Origin: Methylomarinum vadi
Lineage (GTDB): Bacteria; Pseudomonadota; Gammaproteobacteria; Methylococcales; Methylomonadaceae
Length of the DNA: 64,000 bases
Assembly: GCF_000733935.1 (NCBI RefSeq)
Contig: NZ_JPON01000001.1
Span: forward strand, 1,713,501 to 1,777,500
Direction: 5' to 3'
Position 1 is the first letter of the stretch. Each line of letters begins with the position of its first letter. The notes beneath the pieces are model-generated. The model was given only the letters and a program-made list of their open reading frames with translations. It was not told where the DNA came from and did no database searches. Made by a program: the position numbers and the translations under genes. This document shows, one piece after another, positions 18,394-27,595 of the stretch.

Positions 18394-18867
18394 TTAAAAT
18401 AAATCCAGTTCCGCTTTTTCCTCGTCGTTGAGGAATTTGTTTAAATCGACCAGGATAAGCAATTCGTCATCGCGGCTGGTCACGCCTTGGATATACTTGG
18501 AACTCTCTTCGTTGCCGACATTCGGTGCCGTTTCGATTTCCGAGGCCCGCATCTCGACCACTTCCGCCACGCTATCTACCAATATACCGATAATATGGTC
18601 TTCGGTTTCGATAATCACGATCCTGGAGGCATCGTCCGGTTCCTTAGACGACAAGCCGAAGCGATTACGGGTGTCGATGACGGTGACGACATTGCCACGC
18701 AAATTGATAATGCCCAAGACATAGGAAGGCGCGCCAGGAACCGGCGCTATTTCGGTGATTCGCAGAACTTCCTGAACCTGCATGACATTGATGCCGTACT
18801 TCTCGTCGCCGAGACAAAAAGTCACCCATTGCATGACCGGATCGTTTTGTTTGTTATCTTCACTCAT
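18394..18867 (-). CDS. cheW: Chemotaxis coupling protein CheW
   Basis: Couples chemoreceptors to the kinase CheA in cytoplasmic signalling arrays. The 157 residues contain one CheW/SH3-like domain from about 12 to 150, with GDEKYGINVMQVQEVLR, the conserved VLGIINLRGNVVTVIDTR loop and a C-terminal LILVDLNKFL. Length is typical. It is the second-last recognised chemotaxis gene of the operon, after ParP; a ~153-bp repeat element sits between them. Confidence 0.95.
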   Translation of the reverse strand: MSEDNKQNDPVMQWVTFCLGDEKYGINVMQVQEVLRITEIAPVPGAPSYVLGIINLRGNVVTVIDTRNRFGLSSKEPDDASRIVIIETEDHIIGILVDSVAEVVEMRASEIETAPNVGNEESSKYIQGVTSRDDELLILVDLNKFLNDEEKAELDLF

Positions 18868-18889
18868 CTTTTCGGATCCACTATTGATG

Positions 18890-19042
18890 TTAACCCAGCT
18901 TTGTCAATGGTGTGCAATAAGTCTTCAAGCCATTGATTAATATACATTAAAAACCAAACCACTTTTCTTGTTTGTAGTGCCATAAAATAATTTATTCATT
19001 ATTTATCAATATTTACAAGCTCCAATAACAACGCTGGATTAA
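18890..19042. repeat. MITE-like non-coding element, copy 1
   Basis: About 153 bp with terminal inverted repeats TTAACCCAGCTTTGT and, at the other end, the complement of TTAATCCAGCGTTGTT. It is about 85% identical by eye to a second copy at 36021-36175. No ORF. The inner part is AT-rich with a shared segment ATTATTTATCAATAT. The TTAA ends may be the target duplication. It lies between parP and cheW, and its right end supplies the parP stop codon. Confidence 0.8.
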
Positions 19043-19776
19043 AGTCTCGCTTTCCGATGCGGCACCAGTTGTTGCACATCGATAACGGCCGTTAGTTCCT
19101 CGATCACCGTACCGATCAGCCATGGCCTTTTTTCCCGCAACGTGCGCCATCTGACTTTATCCGGCTGCAAGCGGCTGATCGACAATATTTCGTCACAAGC
19201 CAAACCCCAACGCCCGTCGCCGGTAATCAAAATACGTTGAAACGGATTCGTTTCCAAATCGCGCTGACCTCCCCGGCTTTTGCCATAAAGCAATTGCCCG
19301 GTATCCAACACGCCGATGCGGCCTTCATGCTCATCCAACAAGCCCATAAACCAGGAAGGTTGCCCCGGTATCTTGGTCGGTTGCCGCTCGATCTTTATCG
19401 TTCTCAACAACTCCGTCAACGGCGTTGCCAAAATTAACTGATCGACCTTAAAGAACAAAGCCTGAAATTCCTGTTGCGCCCATTCCGGCATGACCGACAA
19501 ATATTGCGGCTTTACCTCAATCTCGTCGGCAACACAAACCGGCAATTGCGGCGCGATTTCCGCCACAGGCGGCACTCGTTCGAATAAAGGCCGAATTTTC
19601 TCGTTCTGGACCAATGGCTTCGCAGCATCCTTTTGCAGGCGCCTGACCTTGTCCCCACCCTTTGCCGTGAATTCGGTTTCCGACTCCGGAATGTCCTCAA
19701 GCAAGGTTCGCAGGTAGATATCCAGCGCCAGTTCCTGATGGACCACCTGTTGCCCGCGTTTGTCATGTTTCATCAA
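19039..19776 (-). CDS. parP: ParP-like CheW-domain protein
   Basis: A 245-residue protein with a variable Pro/charged N-terminus and a C-terminal CheW-like domain (about 100-245; LFFKVDQLILATPLTELLR, then MGLLDEHEGRIGVLDTGQLL). In Pseudomonas- and Vibrio-type operons this gene lies between parC and cheW; in Vibrio it is ParP, which tethers polar arrays to the ParA-like ATPase ParC and integrates into CheA/CheW rings. Here it overlaps parC by four bases (ATGA). Its stop codon TAA is made by the end of the MITE-like repeat, so the native C-terminus may have been altered. Confidence 0.85.
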   Translation of the reverse strand: MMKHDKRGQQVVHQELALDIYLRTLLEDIPESETEFTAKGGDKVRRLQKDAAKPLVQNEKIRPLFERVPPVAEIAPQLPVCVADEIEVKPQYLSVMPEWAQQEFQALFFKVDQLILATPLTELLRTIKIERQPTKIPGQPSWFMGLLDEHEGRIGVLDTGQLLYGKSRGGQRDLETNPFQRILITGDGRWGLACDEILSISRLQPDKVRWRTLREKRPWLIGTVIEELTAVIDVQQLVPHRKARL

Positions 19777-20576
19777 GATATCGCCACTTTTTTGTCGTGC
19801 CGCTGCTCATCCAGCAATAAAAGTTCCAACAATTCAGTATAAGCCTGGGCGGCCCTGGATTCCTTGGCAAACAACGACACCGGCGTTGCCGCCTGGCTGG
19901 CTTCGCGGATTTTGGTGTCGACCGGAATGAAAGATTTCCACACATTATCCGGATATTTCAGACGCAATGAAATCAGGCTTTCACGCGCGGCTTTGGTGCG
20001 CCTGTCGAACATCGTCGGCACGATCGTATAATGCGGATTCGTCTTGCGCGATTTGAACACCATGCCGATCGTATGCAGCATGCGATCCAAGCCCTTCAAC
20101 GCCAGAAATTCGGCCAATACCGGAATGATCAAGTGATCGCAGGCCGCCAACGCGTTAATCATCAACACCCCCAACATCGGCGGACTGTCGATCAAGACAT
20201 AGTCATAATTTCCTGAGACTTGTTTTAACGAAGAAGCGACCACCATGCCCATGCCGCCCATCGCCGCAACCTGGCGGTCCAACGTCGCAATGGCGGTCGA
20301 GGCCGGCAACACCGACAAACCGTCGAATTCCGTCGCGACGATATAAGGTTCGGCACTCAGATTTTTTTTCTTCAGACTGGCGTCATGGAATAGATTGTAA
20401 ACACTGGCGCGCGTCTCGTCGGGATTCATCTTGAAATAGCTGGTCAAAGAACCGTGCGGATCGAGATCGACCAGCAACGTCCTGAATCCCCAGGACGACA
20501 ACAGGCCGCCCAGGGTGACCACGGTCGTGGTCTTCCCGACTCCGCCTTTCTGATTCGATACCGACCATACTTTCAT
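19773..20576 (-). CDS. parC: ParC-type ParA ATPase (chemotaxis array positioning)
   Basis: MinD/ParA-superfamily ATPase of 267 residues from the ATG at 20576 (AAGG upstream); a TTG two codons earlier is less likely. The deviant Walker A motif KGGVGKT is at residues 10-16, and a Walker B-like region IDSPPMLGVL follows. In chemotaxis operons with a CheW-like ParP partner this protein places signalling arrays at the pole; elsewhere the family segregates DNA. The gene starts 12 bp after motD. Confidence 0.9.
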   Translation of the reverse strand: MKVWSVSNQKGGVGKTTTVVTLGGLLSSWGFRTLLVDLDPHGSLTSYFKMNPDETRASVYNLFHDASLKKKNLSAEPYIVATEFDGLSVLPASTAIATLDRQVAAMGGMGMVVASSLKQVSGNYDYVLIDSPPMLGVLMINALAACDHLIIPVLAEFLALKGLDRMLHTIGMVFKSRKTNPHYTIVPTMFDRRTKAARESLISLRLKYPDNVWKSFIPVDTKIREASQAATPVSLFAKESRAAQAYTELLELLLLDEQRHDKKVAIS

Positions 20577-20588
20577 AATCAACTTGCC

Positions 20589-21452
20589 TTAGGGCTCGGA
20601 AACCGTAGCGCCGTTATCCTCGGATGCCCGCTCGAAATTAAGGACTTTGGCCCTTTCGTCATCATCCATGCCGTAACGGGCAAAAGCCTGCGACATCAGT
20701 ACCAACACGACGCGGCGATTTTTGAATCGTCCGCTGACAGTATTATTATCGGCAATCGGATGGAATTCTCCATACCCCACCGCCGACAAGCGGGTGGCGG
20801 GCACGCGACTGTTAACCAACTCCCTGACGACACTGGTCGCCCGCGCCGCCGACAAATCCCAATTGGAGGGAAACTCGACGGTATCGATCGGGACATTATC
20901 GGTATGGCCTTCGACATTGACAACATTAGGCAATCGCCTGATCACATCGGCCACTTTGTGTATCACCGGTACCGCCTTGGGGGACAGTGCCGCCTCGCCG
21001 CTGGCAAACAGCAATTCGCTGTTCATTTCCAGCTCGACCCAAAAGTCGTGCCGTTTCACTTCGACCAAGTCTTCTTCGATATAGGGCTCGAGCACGGCCT
21101 CCAGATCGTTCGACACCCGCAGCAGTTGTCTTCTTTCCTGCAAAATTTCCTCACTCAACCGCTGCCGTTTCAATTCTTCCTCGGCGGTCGGATTATCGAG
21201 CTCAATTGGTTGCATGACCGTGGGCGGATTGCCCACATTGATCGGTTGCGTCGCCTTCAAGGCTTTTTCTTCATGGCGAAACGCTTCGTCCAGCGCTTCG
21301 GACAGGCTCTCGTATTTTTTGCTATTTACCGAAGAAATCGAATACATGACGACAAAAAAAGCGAACAACAGCGTGATAAAGTCGGCATAGGAAACCAGCC
21401 AGCGTTCATGGTTTTGCGGTTCCTCGGGAAGCGGTTTTCTTCGTCTTGCCAT
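20589..21452 (-). CDS. motD: Flagellar stator protein MotD (MotB-type)
   Basis: Peptidoglycan-binding half of the second stator. The 287 residues have a single N-terminal membrane helix at about 20-40 (LVSYADFITLLFAFFVVMYS), whose Asp24 in SYADF is the proton-binding site, a linker with coiled-coil character and a C-terminal OmpA domain (about 150-260; GHTDNVPID, LSAARATSVV). It is paired with motC four bases upstream. Confidence 0.95.
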   Translation of the reverse strand: MARRRKPLPEEPQNHERWLVSYADFITLLFAFFVVMYSISSVNSKKYESLSEALDEAFRHEEKALKATQPINVGNPPTVMQPIELDNPTAEEELKRQRLSEEILQERRQLLRVSNDLEAVLEPYIEEDLVEVKRHDFWVELEMNSELLFASGEAALSPKAVPVIHKVADVIRRLPNVVNVEGHTDNVPIDTVEFPSNWDLSAARATSVVRELVNSRVPATRLSAVGYGEFHPIADNNTVSGRFKNRRVVLVLMSQAFARYGMDDDERAKVLNFERASEDNGATVSEP

Positions 21453-21456
21453 CTCG

Positions 21457-22200
21457 TCAATCCAATAAAAAGCCGGACAATTTCAGTTCGATATTCCGGG
21501 GGTTCTCGCCTTCGGCGATCGCGGTAATACCCTCCATCATCATCTCTTCGGCCTTGGAAATCAACAAGACTTGGGCCTTTAATTTATTGGCAACCGGCAA
21601 AAACAATAAATTGGCCAGACCAACGCCGTAGATGGTGGCGACAAAGGCGGTGGCAATTCCGGCCCCCAATAATTCAGGATTGGCCAGATTCTGCATGACG
21701 TGAATCAAGCCGATAACGGCACCGATAATGCCGATCGTCGGCGAATAACCGCCCATGGCGCTATAGACATTGGCCGCCTGCAAATCCAGATGCTCCCGGG
21801 TCGAGATATCGACTTCGAGACAATCCCGGATCACATCCGGTTCATTGCCGTCCACCAATAGCTGCAAGCCTTTTTTAGCGAAACCGTCTTGTTCCAGCTC
21901 GATGATGCCTTCCAAACCGAGCAACCCTTCCTTGCGCGCCAACGCGCTCCACTCGACGATTTTTTTGATCTTCGCCCGGAGCGGAATTTGCAGTGGCGCG
22001 ACCACCCAGCGTGAAATCTTGATACTTTGCCAAAATACCTTGGGGGGGAAATGCAATAATGTCGCGCCCAACGTTCCGCCGATGACGATAATCAGGGCGT
22101 GGGCATTCAACAGGAAAGCGAATTCACCTCCTCCCAGCGAGTTACCGGCGATGATCGCGGCAAACCCGATGATGACTCCAATAATGCTAAGAATATCCAT
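21457..22200 (-). CDS. motC: Flagellar stator protein MotC (MotA-type)
   Basis: Membrane half of the proton-driven stator, 247 residues. Four membrane helices are visible: two near the N-terminus (about 5-25 and 30-50) and two in the C-terminal half (about 150-170 and 180-205), with the cytoplasmic loop between. It overlaps the cheB stop by one base. With motD it should form the MotCD stator of the Pseudomonas type; no motAB pair is in the window. Confidence 0.95.
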   Translation of the reverse strand: MDILSIIGVIIGFAAIIAGNSLGGGEFAFLLNAHALIIVIGGTLGATLLHFPPKVFWQSIKISRWVVAPLQIPLRAKIKKIVEWSALARKEGLLGLEGIIELEQDGFAKKGLQLLVDGNEPDVIRDCLEVDISTREHLDLQAANVYSAMGGYSPTIGIIGAVIGLIHVMQNLANPELLGAGIATAFVATIYGVGLANLLFLPVANKLKAQVLLISKAEEMMMEGITAIAEGENPRNIELKLSGFLLD

Positions 22201-23255
22201 CAGCTTAATTTGTTAAATTCGAAAGCGATTTCCTCGAGGCTATACACATGATCGGCCAAATCGGCCTCGACTATCGCTCTCGGCATACCGTAAATGGTGC
22301 TGCTGGCTTCGTCCTGCGCCCAGATTTCCGCACCTCCGCGTTTTAACTGCTCCGCCCCCTTCTTGCCATCCGAACCCATGCCGGTCAACACCACGGCTAT
22401 CACTCTCCCGACATTCTGCCGCGCCACCGAAGCAAAGGTAATGTCCACGCACGGACTGTAAATTTCTCCCGCCTGCTTGCGGCGTAAGCTGACGCTTTGC
22501 TTACCGTATTGGCTATGCACTTCCATTTGCATTCCCCCCGGCCCCAACAACGCCAGCCCCGGTTGCAACAGATCGCCGTCTGCGGCCTGCTTGACCCGAA
22601 TCTGACACAAATCATTCAAACGGTCGGCAAAGCTCTTGGTGAAACTTTCCGGCATGTGCTGCAACAACAGAATCGGCATGGAGCAATGCGCCGGGATATG
22701 CGTCAATATTTTTTGCATGGCGACCGGTCCGCCGGTGGAAGCCGCTATCAAAAGCAAATCGGGTCGCAATTTATCCCGTTTTGACGCAAAACTTCGGCTG
22801 GGAGAAGCTGGCATCGGTTTATTATTGACGGTCGCGGCCTGCCTTCTGATTTTCGACGCCTGCTGGGCCACGATCCGAATTCTCCGGCGCAACAAGCGCT
22901 TGGCCATTTCCCGGTCGGCATCGATGTCGTCCAACTGCTTCGGCAGGAAATCGATGGCTCCCGCATTCAAAGCATCCAGGGTCGCCTGCGCACCGATCCG
23001 CGTGGCTATCGAAAACATCAAAATCGGCGCCGGACACTCGCGCATGATCTGTTTGACCGCCGTAATACCGTCCATGACCGGCATTTCGACATCCATCGTG
23101 ATCACATCGGGTTCCAGTTCAGCCGCCTTTTTGACCGCCTCGCGGCCGTCACCGGCCACGCCGACGACTTGGTAAACCGGGTCTTCTTCCAGAATCTCCT
23201 GTATTCGCTTGCGGATGAATCTGGAATCATCGACAATCAATACCCGAATAGCCAT
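22200..23255 (-). CDS. cheB: Protein-glutamate methylesterase CheB
   Basis: Removes methyl groups from chemoreceptor glutamates to reset sensitivity. The 351-residue chain has an N-terminal receiver domain (about 1-120) with phospho-acceptor Asp55 in TMDVEMPVMDG, a linker and a C-terminal methylesterase domain with the catalytic triad segments IAASTGGP (Ser), LLQHMPESF (His) and TGMGSDGKKG (Asp). No cheR is in the window. A 117-bp gap separates it from cheA upstream, unusually long for this operon. Confidence 0.96.
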   Translation of the reverse strand: MAIRVLIVDDSRFIRKRIQEILEEDPVYQVVGVAGDGREAVKKAAELEPDVITMDVEMPVMDGITAVKQIMRECPAPILMFSIATRIGAQATLDALNAGAIDFLPKQLDDIDADREMAKRLLRRRIRIVAQQASKIRRQAATVNNKPMPASPSRSFASKRDKLRPDLLLIAASTGGPVAMQKILTHIPAHCSMPILLLQHMPESFTKSFADRLNDLCQIRVKQAADGDLLQPGLALLGPGGMQMEVHSQYGKQSVSLRRKQAGEIYSPCVDITFASVARQNVGRVIAVVLTGMGSDGKKGAEQLKRGGAEIWAQDEASSTIYGMPRAIVEADLADHVYSLEEIAFEFNKLS

Positions 23256-23372
23256 CAGCCGCTTTCCTAATCGCCGGACACTCTGTTCGACAAGTCACGG
23301 GCATGACCATGATACCGAGCCGGCAAATGTCCCGCGGCTTCCAACGCCATTGCCATGGATCTTTCCACCGCC

Positions 23373-25580
23373 CTAACCCGCATAGCGTTTCATCAGCCCC
23401 GGCACGTCCAATATCAACGCAATTTTCCCGTCGCCGGTGATAGTGCCCCCGGCCAACCCTTCCAATCCTTGCAATTTGGCTCCCAACGGTTTGATGACGA
23501 CCTCTTCCTGGCCGATCAATTGGTCGACGACGAAGCCCACTTGGCGACCGCCCGCGTTAACCACGACGACGTGCGCCATGGCATGTTTATCGATCACATA
23601 ATGGGGGTCCTGTACCAACCACTCCCCCAAATAAAACAACGGCAGGGCTTTCTGCCTGACCACCACGACCAGCTGGCCATCGACGACATTGGTTTTGCGC
23701 AGGTCCAGATCCAAGATTTCAACGACGCTGGCCAGCGGCAAGGCAAAAGCCTGGCCGCCTAACTTGACCATCAAGGTCGGCATGATGGCCAAGGTCAACG
23801 GAACCTTGATGATAATCGTGCTGCCGGCACCTTCCTCGGAATCGATTTCTACCACGCCGTTCATTTGCGTGATCCGGGTCTTGACGACATCCATGCCCAC
23901 GCCGCGCCCCGATACATCGGAAATCTCGCTTTTGGTGGAAAAACCCGGCAAGAAAATCAGGTTATAACACTCCTTATCATCCAGCCTGGCCGCACTTTCT
24001 TCATCCATCAGGCCTTTTTCAATCACTTTAGCCCGTAACGTATCGGCATTCATGCCCTTGCCATCATCCTTGATGGACAGCAGGATATGGTCTCCTTCCT
24101 GAGAAGCCGTCAACACGACCAGGCCTTCCCTGGGCTTACCTTTGGCCACACGCTCTTCCGGCGCTTCAATACCGTGGTCCACCGCATTACGCACTAAATG
24201 CACCAATGGGTCGGCCAGGGCTTCGACCAGATTTTTATCCAGATCGGTTTCTTCACCGACCAATTCCAAGCGAATTTCCTTGTTGAGACTTCTGGCAAGA
24301 TCCCTGACTACCCGGGGAAAACGGCCGAATACCTTTTTGATCGGTTGCATCCGTGTCTTCATCACCGACAGTTGCAGGTCGGCCGTGACCACGTCGAGGT
24401 TGGATACGGCCTTGGCAAATTGTTCGCCAGCCTCTTCGTTGGCTTTTAATGTTTGGAAACGGTTACGCACCAGCACCAATTCACCGACCATGTTCATGAT
24501 TTCGTCTAAGACCTGGGTATCGACCCGAACGGTCGTATCGCCTTGCGGCGGCATCGTTTTTGCCGTTCTTTTCGCTTCTTTTCCGCCAACCTCCGTTTTT
24601 TTCGGTTGCACAGGCATCGCCTCGGTTTGCGGTTTTATCTCGGCTTGCCCTTGTTCCGTTGCTTCCGTTAAGGTTTTTTCTCGCTCCTCGCTTTCCTGAC
24701 TAGGAGTCGGTTGAACATTAGCGCCTTTGAATTTGCCCTTGCCATGCAATTCATCGAGCAATTGCTCGAACTCTTCCTCGGTAATATCGCCGGAATCGGT
24801 GGCAGGCGTATCCTCGCTATCCTTTTTTACTGCTGCCTCACTTAAATTTTTGCTGGAGAATTTGCCCTTGCCATGCAAGTCGTCCAATAACCGTTCGAAC
24901 TCCTCCTCGCTGATCTCATCGGCGGAACCGGTTGCTTGCTGATCGGATTGATTCGGTTGCTTCGGCGTGGGGGAACCGCCTTTGCCATGCAAAGCATCGA
25001 GTAATTCCTCGAATTCGTCTTCGGTGATTTCGTCACTGGCCCCGCCAAACTTAGCAACGCCGTCATCGTCCGGCACGACCAGCATCGATTCGAACTCCTG
25101 CTCGACGATGTCCGAACCCGGCTCGGCGATGCCAACGGACGGTTCGGCGGGGGTATCGTCAGTGGACTCGGCCGCCTCTTCCGTCATTTCCTCAGCCGAG
25201 GTAAAAGACCGCAGACGTTGCAGCAAGCTGTCGGCAGCCGGCGTCGGGTCATTGCCCGACCTGACCTGACCGAACATTTCGTTGACGACGTCGACTACCT
25301 GCAGTATCACATCCATCAACTCGGCATTGACCTTGCGTTCTCCCTGCCTTAGCACATTGAAGACATCTTCGGCGCTGTGGCAAACATCGACCAACGGGTT
25401 GATCGCCAAAAACCCGGCGCCGCCTTTTATCGTGTGAAAGCCTCTGAAAATGGCATTCAACAGTTCGAAGTCTTCCGGCGACTGCTCCAGCTCGACCAAC
25501 TGCTCGCTTAGCAGTTCGAGAATTTCGCCCGCTTCGACCAGGAAATCCTGGAGAATTTCGTCATCCAGATCAATCGCCAT
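23373..25580 (-). CDS. cheA: Chemotaxis histidine kinase CheA
   Basis: Central kinase of the chemotaxis pathway, 735 residues. Domains in order: P1 phosphotransfer (about 1-110; phosphorylated His49 in FHTIKGGAGF), a long P1-P3 linker (about 130-350), P3 dimerisation, P4 ATPase (HLVRNAVDHGIE; GRGVGMDVVKT) and the C-terminal P5 CheW-like domain (about 600-735). The linker carries three near-identical 20-residue motifs of the form ITEEEFExLLDxLHGKG at about 184-201, 222-241 and 266-283. It follows cheZ by 9 bp. Confidence 0.96.
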   Translation of the reverse strand: MAIDLDDEILQDFLVEAGEILELLSEQLVELEQSPEDFELLNAIFRGFHTIKGGAGFLAINPLVDVCHSAEDVFNVLRQGERKVNAELMDVILQVVDVVNEMFGQVRSGNDPTPAADSLLQRLRSFTSAEEMTEEAAESTDDTPAEPSVGIAEPGSDIVEQEFESMLVVPDDDGVAKFGGASDEITEDEFEELLDALHGKGGSPTPKQPNQSDQQATGSADEISEEEFERLLDDLHGKGKFSSKNLSEAAVKKDSEDTPATDSGDITEEEFEQLLDELHGKGKFKGANVQPTPSQESEEREKTLTEATEQGQAEIKPQTEAMPVQPKKTEVGGKEAKRTAKTMPPQGDTTVRVDTQVLDEIMNMVGELVLVRNRFQTLKANEEAGEQFAKAVSNLDVVTADLQLSVMKTRMQPIKKVFGRFPRVVRDLARSLNKEIRLELVGEETDLDKNLVEALADPLVHLVRNAVDHGIEAPEERVAKGKPREGLVVLTASQEGDHILLSIKDDGKGMNADTLRAKVIEKGLMDEESAARLDDKECYNLIFLPGFSTKSEISDVSGRGVGMDVVKTRITQMNGVVEIDSEEGAGSTIIIKVPLTLAIMPTLMVKLGGQAFALPLASVVEILDLDLRKTNVVDGQLVVVVRQKALPLFYLGEWLVQDPHYVIDKHAMAHVVVVNAGGRQVGFVVDQLIGQEEVVIKPLGAKLQGLEGLAGGTITGDGKIALILDVPGLMKRYAG

Positions 25581-25589
25581 GACATTTCC

Positions 25590-26315
25590 TCAAAATCCCA
25601 AACTGGACAACAGGTCGTCAACATCGTCCTGACTGCTCGCAACATCGCCCCCCTTATCATCGATGCCGGGCACGGCCGGCCCCGGCAATTCGGGTTCCCC
25701 GGAGACTCCAGCCGCGGGTTTGATTTTACCGCCGGAAATACGGATGACTTCCACCATGCTGGCTTCCAATTCCTGAACTAAGTCGATCACTCGACGGATG
25801 ATCTGGCCGGTAATGTCCTGAAAACTCTGCGCCATTAGAATGTCGTTGAGGCCGGCCTGCATGGACTGCAGCGAATTTTTCGATTCGCTGAAATGCAAGG
25901 CAATCTCGCGGCTCATCGTTCTGAATTCCTCATAAGGCATTTCCCGGTCTAAAAACCGTCCCCATTTGTCCGAAAGTTCGGCAATCTGCGTCGATAACTG
26001 TTCCGAAACAGGCAGCAAGGTTTCCACGGCATTCAAGGTCTGGTTGGCGGCCTGTTCTGTCATCGTAATGACATAATGCAAGCGTTCCTTGGCATCAGGG
26101 ATATCCTTCTCGGTCATCGCCGCGATTCTGGAATCGACGGCAAAACTTGACAAGGTATCATGCAATTGCCGAGTCAACTTGCCCACTTCCTTGAATAATT
26201 GGGTTTCCCGTAAACCGGCAATTTCGTCAAGCAGTCCGTCCGCCTTCACCTCGTCACCTTGCTCTAAGGCGTTTACCAGGTCTTTCGCTAGGGCCAGGCG
26301 AGTATCATGCGTCAT
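25590..26315 (-). CDS. cheZ: CheY phosphatase CheZ
   Basis: Accelerates dephosphorylation of CheY-P and so ends the motor signal. The ATG at 26315 is preceded by GGGAG; a TTG one codon earlier is possible. The 241 residues are mostly long helices; the active region AQSFQDITGQIIRRVI near 155-170 contains the conserved Gln (SFQD) inserted into the CheY site, and the C-terminal tail DDVDDLLSSLGF is the CheY-binding peptide. It starts 15 bp after cheY. Confidence 0.95.
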   Translation of the reverse strand: MTHDTRLALAKDLVNALEQGDEVKADGLLDEIAGLRETQLFKEVGKLTRQLHDTLSSFAVDSRIAAMTEKDIPDAKERLHYVITMTEQAANQTLNAVETLLPVSEQLSTQIAELSDKWGRFLDREMPYEEFRTMSREIALHFSESKNSLQSMQAGLNDILMAQSFQDITGQIIRRVIDLVQELEASMVEVIRISGGKIKPAAGVSGEPELPGPAVPGIDDKGGDVASSQDDVDDLLSSLGF

Positions 26316-26330
26316 CAATCCACTCCCACC

Positions 26331-26705
26331 TTAGCCGTCGATACGTTCGAAAATCTTTTCGATTTTTTCCTTCAGGGTCGCGGCGGTGAACGGCTTGATG
26401 ATATAGCCATTCACGCCGGCCTGGGCCGCCAGGATAATTTGTTCCCGTTTAGCTTCCGCGGTCACCATCAGTACCGGCAAGTCCGCTAGCTCGGGATTAC
26501 CCCGCACCTCCTTAAGTAAATCGATCCCCGTCATCCCCGGCATATTCCAGTCGGTGATCAAAAAATCTATGCCGCCTTTCAATAAAACGGGTAACGCCGT
26601 TTTACCGTCGTCGGCCTCGACCGTATTGGTAAAGCCAAGATCCCGTAATAGATTTTTGACAATGCGCCTCATCGTCGAAAAATCATCGACAATGAGAATT
26701 TTCAT
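26331..26705 (-). CDS. cheY: Chemotaxis response regulator CheY
   Basis: Single receiver domain of 124 residues that carries the signal from CheA to the flagellar switch. Acid-pocket Asp7/Asp8, phospho-acceptor Asp52 (TDWNMPGM), the switch Thr in VTAEAKR and Lys in IKPFTA are all present. The ATG at 26705 has GGAT upstream at good spacing; a TTG four codons earlier is possible. It starts 147 bp after fliA, so there may be a promoter in the gap. Confidence 0.96.
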   Translation of the reverse strand: MKILIVDDFSTMRRIVKNLLRDLGFTNTVEADDGKTALPVLLKGGIDFLITDWNMPGMTGIDLLKEVRGNPELADLPVLMVTAEAKREQIILAAQAGVNGYIIKPFTAATLKEKIEKIFERIDG

Positions 26706-26851
26706 ATTTTTATCCAAGGATAATCTCCAACCTGCTTTCTTCTATTTCTCTTAAATTATCGTCATAAACCGTCATTTCTTGAACAACTGACTAAGGAAGT
26801 CGCGACGCGACGCGACGGTCTACCCTTTATTTTTCTCCAACAAAGGAGTGG

Positions 26852-27595
26852 TTAAGACAGTTTATCTTTTTCATCCAGCCAGTCCGCCAGCCGCGCTCTT
26901 AATCTCAACATGGCTTGGCTGCTGATTTGGCTGATCCGTGATTCGCTGACGTCCATGACATGCCCGATTTCACGTAAATTCAACCCTTCATCATAATAGA
27001 GCGCCACCACCAACCGCTCTCTTTCCGGTAACTGCCCGATCGCTTCGGCCAGGGCCTGCTGGAATTTTTCCCGCTGCAGTTGCTCGGCCGGTTGTATATC
27101 CGTTGACTGGGCATCCTTCAGAAATGCGTCGCCGCTTTGATCCAACTCTTCCATGCTGAATGTTTTACATCCTTGCGTATCCTGCAGGATGCGATTGTAT
27201 TCCTCCACCGATATGCCCAAATGCTCGGCGACATCACTTTCCCGGGCATCGTGTCCCAATTTACTTTCGACTTCCCGTATCGCTTCCGCCACCATGCGCG
27301 CCTTTTTATGGACGGAACGGGGCGTCCAATCGGAGCGTCTGACTTCATCAAGCATTGCGCCACGGATGCGGATACCGGCATATGTTTCGAAACTAGCTCC
27401 CTGCGAGGGGTCGTAATTCTTGATAGCCTCCAATAGACCCAGCATACCGGCCTGAATCAGATCGTCCAGTAACACCGTATCGGGCAACCGGCCCAGCAAA
27501 TGATAAGCAATGCGCTTGACTAACGGCACATGGCGCAACACCTGATCGTTGATGTCGCCGGTCTGCACCGAGGCATACATTGCTGCTCCATTCAT
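26852..27595 (-). CDS. fliA: RNA polymerase sigma-28 factor FliA
   Basis: Class IV flagellar sigma factor of 247 residues. Region 2 is near 20-95 (LVKRIAYHLLGRLPDTVLLDDLIQAG and TYAGIRIRGAMLDEVR), region 3 follows, and region 4 with a helix-turn-helix is at the C-terminus (LVVALYYDEGLNLREIG). It overlaps the fleN stop by four bases. It should direct transcription of late flagellar and chemotaxis genes; no anti-sigma flgM is in the window. Confidence 0.95.
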   Translation of the reverse strand: MNGAAMYASVQTGDINDQVLRHVPLVKRIAYHLLGRLPDTVLLDDLIQAGMLGLLEAIKNYDPSQGASFETYAGIRIRGAMLDEVRRSDWTPRSVHKKARMVAEAIREVESKLGHDARESDVAEHLGISVEEYNRILQDTQGCKTFSMEELDQSGDAFLKDAQSTDIQPAEQLQREKFQQALAEAIGQLPERERLVVALYYDEGLNLREIGHVMDVSESRISQISSQAMLRLRARLADWLDEKDKLS

